Assembly (NCBI GenBank): GCA_023105745.1
Contig: JALGQZ010000004.1
Span: 36,150,937 to 36,214,936, forward strand
Direction of reading: 5' to 3'
DNA: 64,000 nt
Source: Austropuccinia psidii
Taxonomy: Eukaryota > Basidiomycota > Pucciniomycetes > Pucciniales > Sphaerophragmiaceae
Below the pieces are notes generated by a model that searched no databases, was not told the DNA's origin, and worked only from the letters and a program-made list of their open reading frames with translations. The first letter of the stretch is position 1. Each line of letters begins with the position of its first letter. The translations under genes were made by a program, and so were the position numbers. Positions 1 through 9,364 of the stretch are shown here, piece by piece.

Positions 1-1627
1 GAACCGTAAGTCCATTACTAATTCAAAACAAAATTGATAAAAATACCTGCTTACAATATATGGGCAGGTGTGGAGGTGGGAGAATCTCTACCTGAAGGAT
101 CTCGAGTCGTAATTGGATTTCCAGGCAAAGGATTAGGAAAAAGACCAAATATACATGCGACCAAAAAAACCAACAAAAAAGGCCGTACCTTTGAAGCCGC
201 AAAGAATTCCCGGGATCAAGGTGATGAAATGATCAATGTTGAAGTGGATCATATTGATAATGAACCTCCGCATACTGAACCCCCCCCATACTCAATGAAA
301 CAATCCATGATGAAGCTCCACATACTGAAAGCCCCCCGATACCCAATGAAACAATGCATGATGCAACCCCTCCTGCCTCTCCTCAGAATATTCAAGCCTT
401 TCAAGAAAGGGAAACAATTAAACATGATACAATGGGACGAGATATGACTGATATAATTCCCGACGCTGAGCCCGAAGTGTCATCCGCTGCAAATTTTCAA
501 GGAATATTTTTATCCTGCATGGAAGCATTTGCAGGCATTTTGAATTATCATTCCAATATTTCTCAACAATCATGGAAAAGGGGGCTTGATAATATCAATA
601 GGATTTACAAAAATAGATGGGACAATTTACCAACAAAGGATGCTCATACATTCCTGCCCATTGGTATTAAGGTGATCAGTAACCAAGAGCTTAAAATGTC
701 GGCTTGGCTGGAGGACCTTGAGATGGCAGGTGAGTTTTTTTTATCTTTGTGCATGATACTTGATTATTGGCTGTTGACTGGTGATATAAATTGCAATATA
801 CAGGGTTAGACTTTTTTAAGCCAACAGAAACAGAAGCATTTTTTGATCACAACATTTGGAATCTCAAATTTATGAAGGAATCAGCTAAACCTCCAGATAA
901 TCTCCCAAAATCTGAACACTCCTTCTTCAAAATGGTTCAGAGCCTTCTTTACCCCGCGAATCAAGTTAAACATTTTTGGGCAAATGTTATGTTTGAATCC
1001 ATTAGTTTAGTCTCATACAATGTGATTGCACCCAAACCATATGTTGCACCAACGTCAAATCCGACCGATCCTCTTGGACTCGAACGCGGAGCAGTTGAAT
1101 ACCTTGCCTCCTGCTTGAGTAAATTGAAGCAACGTGCAACCCAACTCAGCATTGAAGGTTGCGGCGCTGACAATGAGATATCCACAAAGCCGCACAAGAA
1201 CCTGGAGGATCTAATGGATACAGTTATCCATTTGATGATTGCGTACAACATGGTACGCGCACATACAAAGGTCGAAGTCAATGGCATCAAAGGCAAACTC
1301 ACAAACTCAAAAAAAAATGAGGCCATCAAAGATCTTTTGACGTGTCACAAGAATCTCGGAATAAATCGAATTTGCTATGGTATATTAGCGGCATTCTGTG
1401 CGGCGGGGGTTCGTGGTTTGATGGTATGCTCAGATGACTGGAGAACAAGCTCAGTTAAAGGGGCTTTATCACTAATTGACATTTCCGCAAAACTTTCAGA
1501 GGGTAAAAATCTAGTGGAGCCAGTGTGGCTACGTACTAATAAGTATATATGTAATTTACTGAATAAAAGTTTCTTCTCATCAGAGTCTTTTAACCCCACT
1601 GTACCTCTTAGATTTGAATTTGCATGA
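1..1627 (+). pseudogene. Unknown protein, 5'-truncated, broken by a frameshift
   Basis: I do not recognise this protein. It runs off the left edge. A GTAAGT donor at 6 and a CAG acceptor at 67, with a CTAAT branch-like site near 18, suggest a 62-bp intron, so the first coding exon seen begins at 68. A second intron (GTGAGT at 730, CAG at 803) joins the frames without loss. The downstream exon (804-1627) codes about 274 residues, mostly alpha-helical in look, with no motif I can name, ending at TGA 1625-1627. Between 68 and 729 the frame changes inside a run of eight Cs (280-287). A near-repeat of the same text 42 bases later (HTESPP-type peptide) has one more base there, so a 1-base deletion or an assembly error is likely. 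The section before the break carries an acidic, proline-rich stretch. It could be a multicopy rust family or transposon-linked gene. Confidence 0.5.
280..287 (+). other. Frameshift in a C8 homopolymer
   Basis: Eight Cs follow GAA in the first copy of a short internal repeat, giving 23 bases from that GAA to the next AATGAA. The second copy (327-350) has 24 bases for the same peptide pattern. Reading before the run is in one frame and after it in another, and both are open on their own side. This is either a true 1-base loss or a homopolymer length error. Confidence 0.6.
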
Positions 1628-1866
1628 TGCTTGGTATTAGACTTTGGTGATGCCTGGGTGGCGAAGCGTGGTCTTGGTTCGAGTGATGAGGTCACATTGA
1701 CTGTACCCAGGTCAGCTAAACTTACAATCAGGATTGACCCGTTTTAGATTAGCGTTGTACTAGATAGATTGTAATTGAATTTTGCAAAGTGATTTAAGAA
1801 TTTAATAATCATGACTTCCTATCCTACTACTTCCCGGATGCCACAGTCTGAATACCAATAGTAATT

Positions 1867-1888
1867 GTACGGCGGCATGCCTCCGTAC
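1867..1888. repeat. Palindrome A of a 26-bp palindrome family
   Basis: Inverted repeat with arms GTACGGCGGC and GCCTCCGTAC around a central AT, one mismatched pair. It lies 240 bp after the unknown gene and about 440 bp before the start of the Tet-like gene. Related copies are at 3852, 8840, 8974 and 14704. Half-sites fit TGTWYGVTGGC. Confidence 0.75.
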
Positions 1889-2192
1889 GTCTTTGAAAAG
1901 ACTCCGACAAGACGCAAGCTGAGTCAAGCAGCTGTGCGCGTGAGGAGCACATGCGGGGGCATTGCGGGAGGTTGCGTTTATCACTTCCCGCCAGCCCATA
2001 ATAGGCAAAATGTTACTGTGTATTTCAAGAGGACTGGGATAACTAGGGATCCGCAGCAGGATGCATATTGCATTTGCGTGTGCTTGCAATATTCCAAAAT
2101 GGTTGGATTGGAAAGTGATTGCATGGGAACATCAATATGTCAAATTGAATAATGCACTATCCACTGCAATTTTTAGGTTCAGGTATTTGAGA

Positions 2193-2206
2193 TCGCGAAT
2201 TCGCGA
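2193..2206. repeat. Perfect 14-bp palindrome TCGCGAATTCGCGA
   Basis: A perfect palindrome about 120 bp upstream of the Tet-like gene's probable start codon. It could be a binding site for a dimeric factor or chance; no second copy was seen. Confidence 0.6.
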
Positions 2207-2326
2207 AGGTCAGGTGTGATCTTTCTTTTTAGCCACAATTAAAAAAGATTCATCGTCCGCAATTCAATTTAGGTGGTATTAATAAATCAGTAATCATTTG
2301 GTTTCATTTCATTTTCTGCTGCAAGC

Positions 2327-3723
2327 ATGCCATTCACGAAAAAAGGAAAAGAGCGTAAAAGGGAACTCGCAAGAAAGCGTCGGGCTGAGGAAGGAAAGTG
2401 TGAGTTTCTTGCTTAATCTCAGTGTATATATATAGATATATATATATGCTTCCACATTTATGTGGCACCCTCATTGAGCCCCACGGAAGAACATTGGCTT
2501 TAGTCAGTTCAGATTGTGCCAATGTCATGTGGGCTCCAACAGGGAAGTCAAAGGATGTGTGCCGAAGAAATCTCCTTGGGCATTGGGCACCATTCTGGAC
2601 TCAAAACTCCTTAGCTTCAAATGGCAGGAAGCAGTATCTGATATCTTGTCTGCTTCAACACAAAGTGATCCCTCAACCACTCGGGAATAGTCGGACATCC
2701 CAAAAGATAAATGAGGGCAAAACCACCCGAAAGCAGAGGTTTTTTTCCTCCTCTCGACCAACAGCACAAATATCAATGCCAGTATCAGCAAATATGATCC
2801 CAAGTGAAATTCGGAGCCTTGTGGATGTCAATCAGATCAAACGCATTCACTTTGGCTGTGTGGCAATTTTCTCTTCAACTGGATTACTCATTGCCCTTGT
2901 CGAATTCAGACCATTCACAACAATGAGTGAAGTCGAGGTCAATCAATGGGATGAATTATTACAATTATTATTTTGTGAAAAGAGGTTCACTGACCCTATT
3001 GCAACGAATGGAGCATTACTGGAGGGATTTATGTTCGCGATTGGGTGGCGCAAATGCACCATGAAGAATGAACAATTTGGTCTGTATGGAAGTGCTGGAA
3101 AAATTTAAATTGCAAAAGATGAATGGCGGGACCGAGGTTCCAATCTTAGCTCGGTGGGTCGCATTCTAGGTCAATCCTTACGATATGTTGGGGATAATTT
3201 ATTTCAGAAGATTCAAAATTGCTACAACTCATTGGGGGTTCCGTCTTTTGATCAAGTCAAGTATGAAGGCAATAATCCCGCAAATCAGGGTGCATGTGAG
3301 TTTGCTTTGGCACTCACTTTCACCATGAATGGATTCAAAAACTCACCTCATCTTGATAAGGATGCATCGCTGTATGCTTTGGGATGGTGGTTTCAAGCTG
3401 ATAAGGAGACCGGCCAAATTCAAAGAGATGCATCAAAGCGGTGTACAGGGGGGAAATTGATTTTCCCAAATGAGCATTTTTGGATTGATCTATCCGATTG
3501 TCATGGGCTCATTCAGGTAGTGTGGGCCAGCAGTACATTTCTTCATTATACTGATCCAGCACAGGACAACGAAAGCACGACACTAGTGGGTATGTCCGCA
3601 CAATGCTCAAGGAGGTTGGCAAAAACAATGTGCCAAAAAAGCCACGGCTATTATGAGATTGGCAAGGGAGCGGACTATCAAATCAGGGATGGTAATACAA
3701 TCTCAGCCCAATTCAAAGAGTGA
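2327..3723 (+). pseudogene. Tet/JBP-like 2OG-Fe(II) oxygenase, one premature stop
   Basis: Resembles the Tet/JBP-like dioxygenases that are expanded in basidiomycetes; enzymes of this class oxidise methylated bases in DNA. The probable start at 2327 opens a Lys/Arg-rich N-terminus (MPFTKKGKERKRELARKRR). A GTGTGAGT donor at 2398 and TATAG acceptor at 2435 would keep frame, but a 38-bp intron is very short, so this join is weak. The body (2437-3723) contains an HxD iron ligand pair (SPHLDKD, near 3352), the distal His in STFLHYTDP (near 3543), and an Arg-rich SAQCSRRL end where the 2-oxoglutarate-binding Arg is expected. A TAA at 3106-3108 splits the frame between AGKI and IAKDEW, while both sides stay in the same frame with family-like sequence. 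One base change would account for it. Family identity is from motif memory. Enzyme activity is unlikely from this copy unless the stop is a sequence error. Palindromes A and B flank it. Confidence 0.7.
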
Positions 3724-3851
3724 GGCAGTCGGAATAGCAGCGTGATTGGTAGATAATGGTGGGGTAAGGCAGAGGACAACATACACCAGGATTGGATGGT
3801 TTCGAGTGCGGGAGATGGGGTGTCTCACATGAAAAAGGGGTGAAGTGGATT

Positions 3852-3877
3852 ATGTACGGAGGCATGCCATCGTACAT
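3852..3877. repeat. Palindrome B of the 26-bp family
   Basis: Arms ATGTACGGAGGC and GCCATCGTACAT around AT, one mismatched pair. It lies 130 bp after the Tet-like stop codon and 30 bp before the minisatellite, so the oxygenase gene sits between two members of the family. Confidence 0.8.
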
Positions 3878-3906
3878 ATGCCAGGTTTGTTGCTCTTGTC
3901 CAGGAT

Positions 3907-4470
3907 CCCAACGCTTCACACGCGAATCCTTATCCTTGTGCAGGTTCCGACAATGCTAAAAGTTCCTTACGCCTATGCAGGCTGCCGACGCTTCACACGC
4001 CAATCTTTACGCCTGTGCAGGTTCCCGACAACTCACACACCAATCCTTACGCCTGTGCAGGTTCCCGACAGCTCACACGCCAATCCTTACGCCTGTGCAG
4101 GCTCCCGACAGCTCACACGCCAATCCTTAGGCTTGTGAAGGTTGCCAACAATGCTGACAATTTCTTACGCCTGTGCAGGCTCCCAACAATTCACATGCCA
4201 ATCCTTACGCCTGTGCAGGCTCCCGACAGCTCACACGCGAATCCTTAGGCTTGTGAAGGTTGCCAACAATGCTGACAATTTGTTACGCCTGTGCAGGCTC
4301 CCGACAATTCACACGCCAATCCTTTCTCCTGTGCAGGCTCCCAACAGCTCACACGCCAATCCTTACGCCTGTGCAGGTTCCCGACAGCTCACACGCCAAT
4401 CCTTACGCCTTTGCAGGCTCCCAACAGCTCACACGCCAATCGTTATGCTTGTGAAGGTTCCCAACAATTT
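3907..4470. repeat. GC-rich minisatellite, about 40-bp unit with 118-bp higher-order period
   Basis: About 14 copies of a roughly 39-40 bp unit built on CCTTACGCCTGTGCAGG and CCGACAGCTCACACGCCAAT. A variant unit containing GCTTGTGAAGG and AACAATGCTGAC recurs at 4131 and 4249, so the array also has a 118-bp higher-order period of three units. Long open frames across it are a by-product of the repeat and are not called as genes. Confidence 0.9.
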
Positions 4471-4887
4471 AAACAATTCAATACATGACTAAGATTAATA
4501 GCGTGTGACCATAGGAACGGCAATTTCTCATGAATCTGGAGTGGATTGCTCACATGCCGGAACCTCCCGCTTTTTTACAGTTAAGATTTGATATGGCTCT
4601 AAACAATGGAGGAAGAAAATATAGGAGGCAGGAATGGTGACTATTGGCGCATTTTTGGCAAAAGATTTTCTCACATACAAATACTAACTCAAACTTTTGG
4701 TGGAGCACTTACGAAAATTATTCTCACACAATAGTAAATATGAATCATTGAGGAATTATAATAAATTCACGTGAACAAAGAACGTAAGAGAAATTGAAAA
4801 TATCTTTCATTGAATACAAAAAATTTATCTAAAGGAGTGTATTACAAAAGGTAAAAAGAGGAAAGAATACGATTTTTTTTGTGGATT
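4471..4887. other. Intergenic, no gene seen
   Basis: AT-leaning DNA between the minisatellite and the 3' end of the minus-strand Zn2Cys6-like gene. I see no coding frame, repeat or RNA here. Confidence 0.6.
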
Positions 4888-6222
4888 TTATTTTTCTAAG
4901 AATTTTGAGACTATCCCGGTGATGTCCTCCATTGGATAAGCCTCCATCGCCTCGCCAAGGAGGGAGTTTAGTTCCTCCCGGAATTCCCGGTGCATCTCAT
5001 TTCGATGAGTTGCATCCACGAAAGGAATCATGTGGAGGAACCGACGATGGTCCAACAAGATTCGGTTGATCGATTCGTGGACGATGGCTTGAGGAATCAT
5101 TAGTATCGGGCGCAGGTCGGTGAATTCCTGGCGAGCGTCATCGTAGGAATGAGAGGAGCTTGGCACCGGGGGGGAGGAGGCGGTTGAGTTCTTGGCGGCA
5201 ATGGGAGGGATATCCGGGGTAGGAGGGGAAGGTGGCGGAGTCGGTGAAGAAGAAGGGGGAGGGGGGATCCGACTGGCGTATCGTCGATGATGATAATCAA
5301 GCAGGGAGTGGCGGGACGAGTTGGAGATGGTCGAAGGAGGGGTGAGGAAAAGTTGAGTAGAGTTATAAAAGTGAAATAGGGACTTACCAAAAAGTTCCTC
5401 CGTTGATTGCGCAGGAGCCACCTCAGGTTGAGGCTCACGAGTCTCAATGTCCTCAGGTGGTTCGGAGGATAGACTCGGGCCAGGAATAGGTGGCTCATCG
5501 TGCTGGGAGGCTTCTACAAAAGGAGGAAGAGTCAGTTAACTTGATGCAAAAGTGAAAATGAGAAAAGAGAAAGTTGGCTGCTTACCGCGGAATAAGTCCT
5601 CAGACCATCGGGTGCCACTTGGGCCTGGAGTGGGTTGCCGCGGGGTTTGCTCGCGAGGCAAACTAGGAACGGGAGAGTCTTGTCGGGGGGGATTTGGGGG
5701 GTTTTGTTCTATGAGTAATGGAAAAAAGTGAGTATTATTGCGTGAAGATAAATGAGATAAGGAGGAGAAAGAAAACTTACTTTGGCGTTTGAATCTCATC
5801 GGTGACAAGACATGGTGACAATCAGCCCAAGCTTGAATGTCCTCTTTCCATCGCCATCCTTCATCGGCCGGATAATCACTTCGCTCAGGTCAAGGAGTGA
5901 AGTGACCATCGGATGGTGGCCTAGGAGGGGGGGTGGACAAATCGATGCTTGAGGGGACTGGGCTAATCGTCCTGAATCGTTCCCGCTGGCCTGTTTGGGG
6001 TCCCGGGGTCCATTCCCGCTCGGAAATGGTTTCATCATCATCAGCCACAAAGGAGTCCTGGCGAGGGCGTCTTGGGCAGGAACTCCTCTGGGCGCGGGGT
6101 CGGAAGGGGCGGACGACGAACGAACTTTTCTTGTGTGCTTGTTGGCAAGCATCACAAGCGTCGGTCATCGTCGAGGAACGAATGCAGGGGATACTCCGCT
6201 TGGTGCATAACGTGCACGACAT
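4888..6222 (-). pseudogene. Zn2Cys6-like multicopy rust protein, one premature stop
   Basis: ATG at 6222. The first 33 residues follow the fungal Zn2Cys6 pattern: Cys at 3, 6, 13, 23 and 26, but the expected sixth Cys (position 33, in HKKSSF) is Ser, so metal binding is probably impaired. Three exons: 6222-5781, 5708-5586 and 5513-4888, with GTAAGT/CATAG and GTAAGC/TGTAG borders that keep phase; total 396 codons plus stop. A further GTAAGT at the end of EELFG could be an optional intron because the frame is open through it. A TGA at 5892-5890 (codon 111) splits exon 1; the same frame continues with a Trp-rich block (DEGWRWKEDIQAWADCHH). The middle is Pro/Ser/Glu-rich, the end is a charged helix-like segment finishing in SKFLEK. 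I remember close relatives as a multicopy family in rusts, probably carried by transposons. Its function is unknown to me; DNA binding is only suggested by the Cys pattern. Confidence 0.65.
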
Positions 6223-6659
6223 CTAAAAACAAAACAAAACAGGTTAGTAACTGAATAGAAAGTAAGCAATCAAGAAAGAAAAGGAGGACATACAATGATT
6301 TATAATATTAAAACGGAATTCAAATTAAAAAAGCGCTAGTAGGAGGTTTTTAAAATTCTAGAAGAGAGTTGTGAAGAAAGAAAATTATTAATATCGGATC
6401 ATAATGTTGACAAAAGTTTAATTGGAGAAAACGTACAAAGTAGATAGAAGTGGGGTTCTGAAAGTATTAGCAGGAAAAACAAAAAGCAAGCAGGAAGGGG
6501 AGTGGGGTTAGTCGAGTGCGAAAGAAAAGACTGGAAAGGCAGGAAGACGAGGGGGAATACGCACAAGAAGGAGAACAGTGGGCGATTTGGAAAATTGGAG
6601 CGGGTGAGAAAAAAAGTGAAGGGCTTGTCGTGTGAAGATGGTCTTTTATACCATGGGGA

Positions 6660-6880
6660 AGCTGAGACGATTGCAGCAGTCGCAGCACCCGACAAAGGCT
6701 CAGCTTCAAGTCCTGTGCGCAAAATTGATACTCAGTCGCAGCAGTTGCAGCACCCGACAAAGGCTCAGCTTCAAGGCGTGTGTGCAAAATTGAAGCTCAG
6801 TCGCAGCAGCTGCAGCACCCAACAAAGGCTCAGCTTCAAGGCGTGTGGGCAAAATTGAAGCTCAGTCGCAGTGAATGCTG
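6660..6880. repeat. 65-bp tandem repeat, about 3.3 copies
   Basis: The block GCAGCACCCGACAAAGG followed by CTCAGCTTCAAG begins at 6682, 6747 and 6812, giving a period of 65 bp, each followed by CAAAATTGAAGCTCAGTCG. It lies about 450 bp upstream of the Zn2Cys6-like gene start (minus strand), so it may sit in that gene's upstream region. Confidence 0.85.
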
Positions 6881-8839
6881 GCCCTAGGCAGAAGAACAAT
6901 GGGGTTCTGGCTGAGTATTGCTATTCATTGAATTTTCAAGCTCAGTCAAATCCCCTTTCTTTCCTTAATTAGCGACCCGATCCCCCCCAGGAGGGTGGTC
7001 GTGAGGCCCTCGTTGAATCTGCATGGTGGGTGCAATGCACATGTGCCCCATGCAGAAATGCACGTGGTGCATTTGGTCACAGGTGACCGCGGCAAGCATA
7101 CCGGCCTTATGGCTGGGTGATAGTGTTTGAACAAAGGGTTGGGAGGCTGTATGACAAGTGAATACAGCGTAATCTTGGCTCGACCCATTGCTCAGGTTTG
7201 CTTTTGGGTCATAATTGAAATGCTCAGTGGCTGAACATTTTAATTGCACAGTTGTTGAACTATTTATATAACAATATCAAATGCACCATGCTGAGCAATT
7301 GCTAGGTCATTTTTGTAAGCACACAATCTGAGCATTTGGCACAGCATCAGATGACATTTCAGTCAGGTGCAGCATTTCACACGCTTTGGTGAAGTGCTCC
7401 AAACTAAGCCTTACAATGAACTATTGCAAAAATGGTCCGGACCATGGCTTGACTGAGCACTTCCACACGGTCCTTTTTACCATGACATGCTCAGCTTGCG
7501 TGTGCAAAGCGGGTGAAACACAATGCTGAGCATGTGGCACATGAGCAACGTATATGCAAACGATCGGAAGGCGGATACCCATTGGCTATATGCATGCAGG
7601 CTGAAGTAGTATTACACCTTCCTAATCTGTACAGCCAACACTGTAGTACGCAGCAGGGCTGGATATGCAGTCCCAAATTGGTCTGAAGTACGACTTCATT
7701 AAAAAAACATTTGGTTGTACTGGAGCTTGCGAGATATGTAATCACTATGTCCTCATTAAGTACCATACCTGATAAGGTCATTGTCAGTTCCAGTCTAACC
7801 GGGATTTAATTCAATAAAAATTGTATTCCGTTATTCAAAATATTTTGTTATCATCTCTTTTTCTCACGTCTCAAAACAAAATCTTATCAATTTTAAATTG
7901 TGTTTGTTATAATTTCAAATGAACATCATTTATTGTAGTTTGCAAAGGACATGTATTAAGCAAAAATGAATTGTAAGTGGGATTAAGGAAGCTATCAGTC
8001 ATTGTAGCTATAATTGATGAATTAAATAGTCGTTTAATTGGAATGAGCTTTTGGAAAGATTGTATATTTGTGCTCATTATAAACAAATGAGAATTAAAGA
8101 AAATGATTAAAAAGTTATAAATAAAAATGATAAAACATTTGAGATACGTGAGATGTTGCGCGAAATAATTAGTTGGGATTTATTCAGTGCGTAGTTGCTA
8201 TTTGATTGGTCAGTTTCAGTTACGCGCGAAAAAAAAAGTGCATTGGAACTTTTAAGTCTGGTATAATTAACAACCTAAATCAGTTTAGCCGAACTGCACG
8301 GAATAACCGACATGACAGCCTTGGTATGCAGTACACCTTTGTAAATGTATGCTGCAGGGCAGAGCAAAAGCTGTTCAGCAATGTAACATGCAATCACGTC
8401 AAGCAATCAAGTCATATATCTCAACTGCATCCCTTTGATGCACCTTGTTGGACAGCTCTGCCTAACTCCGGCACAGATGCGCGTGTAATCCAATTTAATG
8501 TAAGTGGGTGATATTGGGGCAAACTTTGACTGGCCGCGCGTGCTCATTGGCGGGCAGCCACATACTTTCTCATATGCACCACCCGACGGGTCATACGCAG
8601 GCAACTTTCACACGCCTGGAAGACATTTTACTGCCAGTCTTCCGACCGGCTATTTTCTTGGTCAGGTGGTCAGCTGCACTGCAGACGCTCACCCACTTGC
8701 GCATGGAAACCTCAGGTCAATCAGTATGGATTTTCTTCAGCCTCATCCGCATTAGAATAATCCCGGCCTATGATTGTGTTGGGATCTCCCACTCCGGGTC
8801 ATTTTCTGCCGTTCTCAAGCGCCCCACGCAATCAAACTC

Positions 8840-8865
8840 ATGTTCGGTGGCACGCCACCGAACAT
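8840..8865. repeat. Palindrome C of the 26-bp family, perfect arms
   Basis: Arms ATGTTCGGTGGC and GCCACCGAACAT, 12 of 12 paired, around AC. Relative to A, B and E the arms differ at several positions on both sides at once, so pairing is conserved while sequence is not. It is about 500 bp upstream of the SNF2-like start. Confidence 0.85.
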
Positions 8866-8973
8866 ATCTTACCCGCCCACACACACATCTCTACAGTGAG
8901 TTTGCCCTTTGAAACCGCCATCATTGCCCAGTAGGTCCCTGTGCGAAAATTAACCTGGGGATGATACGCTCAT

Positions 8974-8997
8974 TGTTTGCTGTCACACCAGCAAACA
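8974..8997. repeat. Palindrome D of the 26-bp family, divergent
   Basis: Arms TGTTTGCTG and CAGCAAACA, 9 of 9 paired, around TCACAC. It has the same layout as palindrome C (TGTT..., centre CAC, ...AACA) with paired replacements in the arms. It is 109 bp after palindrome C and about 370 bp upstream of the SNF2-like start. Confidence 0.7.
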
Positions 8998-9364
8998 TGG
9001 GCGCATGCCTCTAATATGCCCCTACACAATAAGTTGCTACAACCCACCCAATTTCGGATATGCTAATGTCAACCTTGTTCCACCAAAGGTTTTGTAAATT
9101 GCGCAAGATCCAGAAAAATATCAGTGCACCCACATTTTGGCCACCTTGCCTTGATATATGCCCCAAATTGGATATGAAAATTATCAGCCCAAGACGCCCA
9201 CCCCCATCAAGACCATGCACGTAACCACAGGCCATCCCCCTTTTGGCCTGTTGCTGCCACTCATATAAGTTCCCCACCTGCGCTTATTCCTCTTCATTCC
9301 CTTTAGCTAACCCTTCCCGATCATATAATTCCCAACTGTCCCCAAATAATTTAAAATAGCCATC

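Larger units (their letters stand above)
6223..9364. other. Three-kilobase gene-poor stretch with short repeats
   Basis: No convincing gene on either strand. It holds a 65-bp tandem repeat (6660-6880), many copies of TGCTCAG or its complement between about 6660 and 7540, a 14-bp inverted repeat with arms GGTCAC and GTGACC near 7074, an AT-rich part (about 7800-8160) and palindromes C and D. The last kilobase is presumably upstream sequence of the SNF2-like gene. Confidence 0.55.

Noticed and set aside
1241..1262. Inverted repeat GCGTAC...GTACGC
   Set aside because: It lies inside coding sequence of the left-edge gene, has only 6-bp arms and does not share the half-site of the palindrome family.
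1640..1700. Possible tRNA (GGTTCGAGT resembles box B)
   Set aside because: The last base of box B is wrong, and no acceptor or anticodon stem pairs.
3907..4470. CRISPR-like array
   Set aside because: Units are contiguous and vary gradually, without unique spacers between constant repeats, and the genome is eukaryotic.
3845..4492. Overlapping open frames of 64-116 codons in the GC-rich minisatellite
   Set aside because: The frames are open because the repeat lacks stops in phase; several frames are open at once.
7491..8912. Several open frames of 80-134 codons upstream of the SNF2-like gene
   Set aside because: Competing frames on both strands, no splice or start support, no recognisable protein features.
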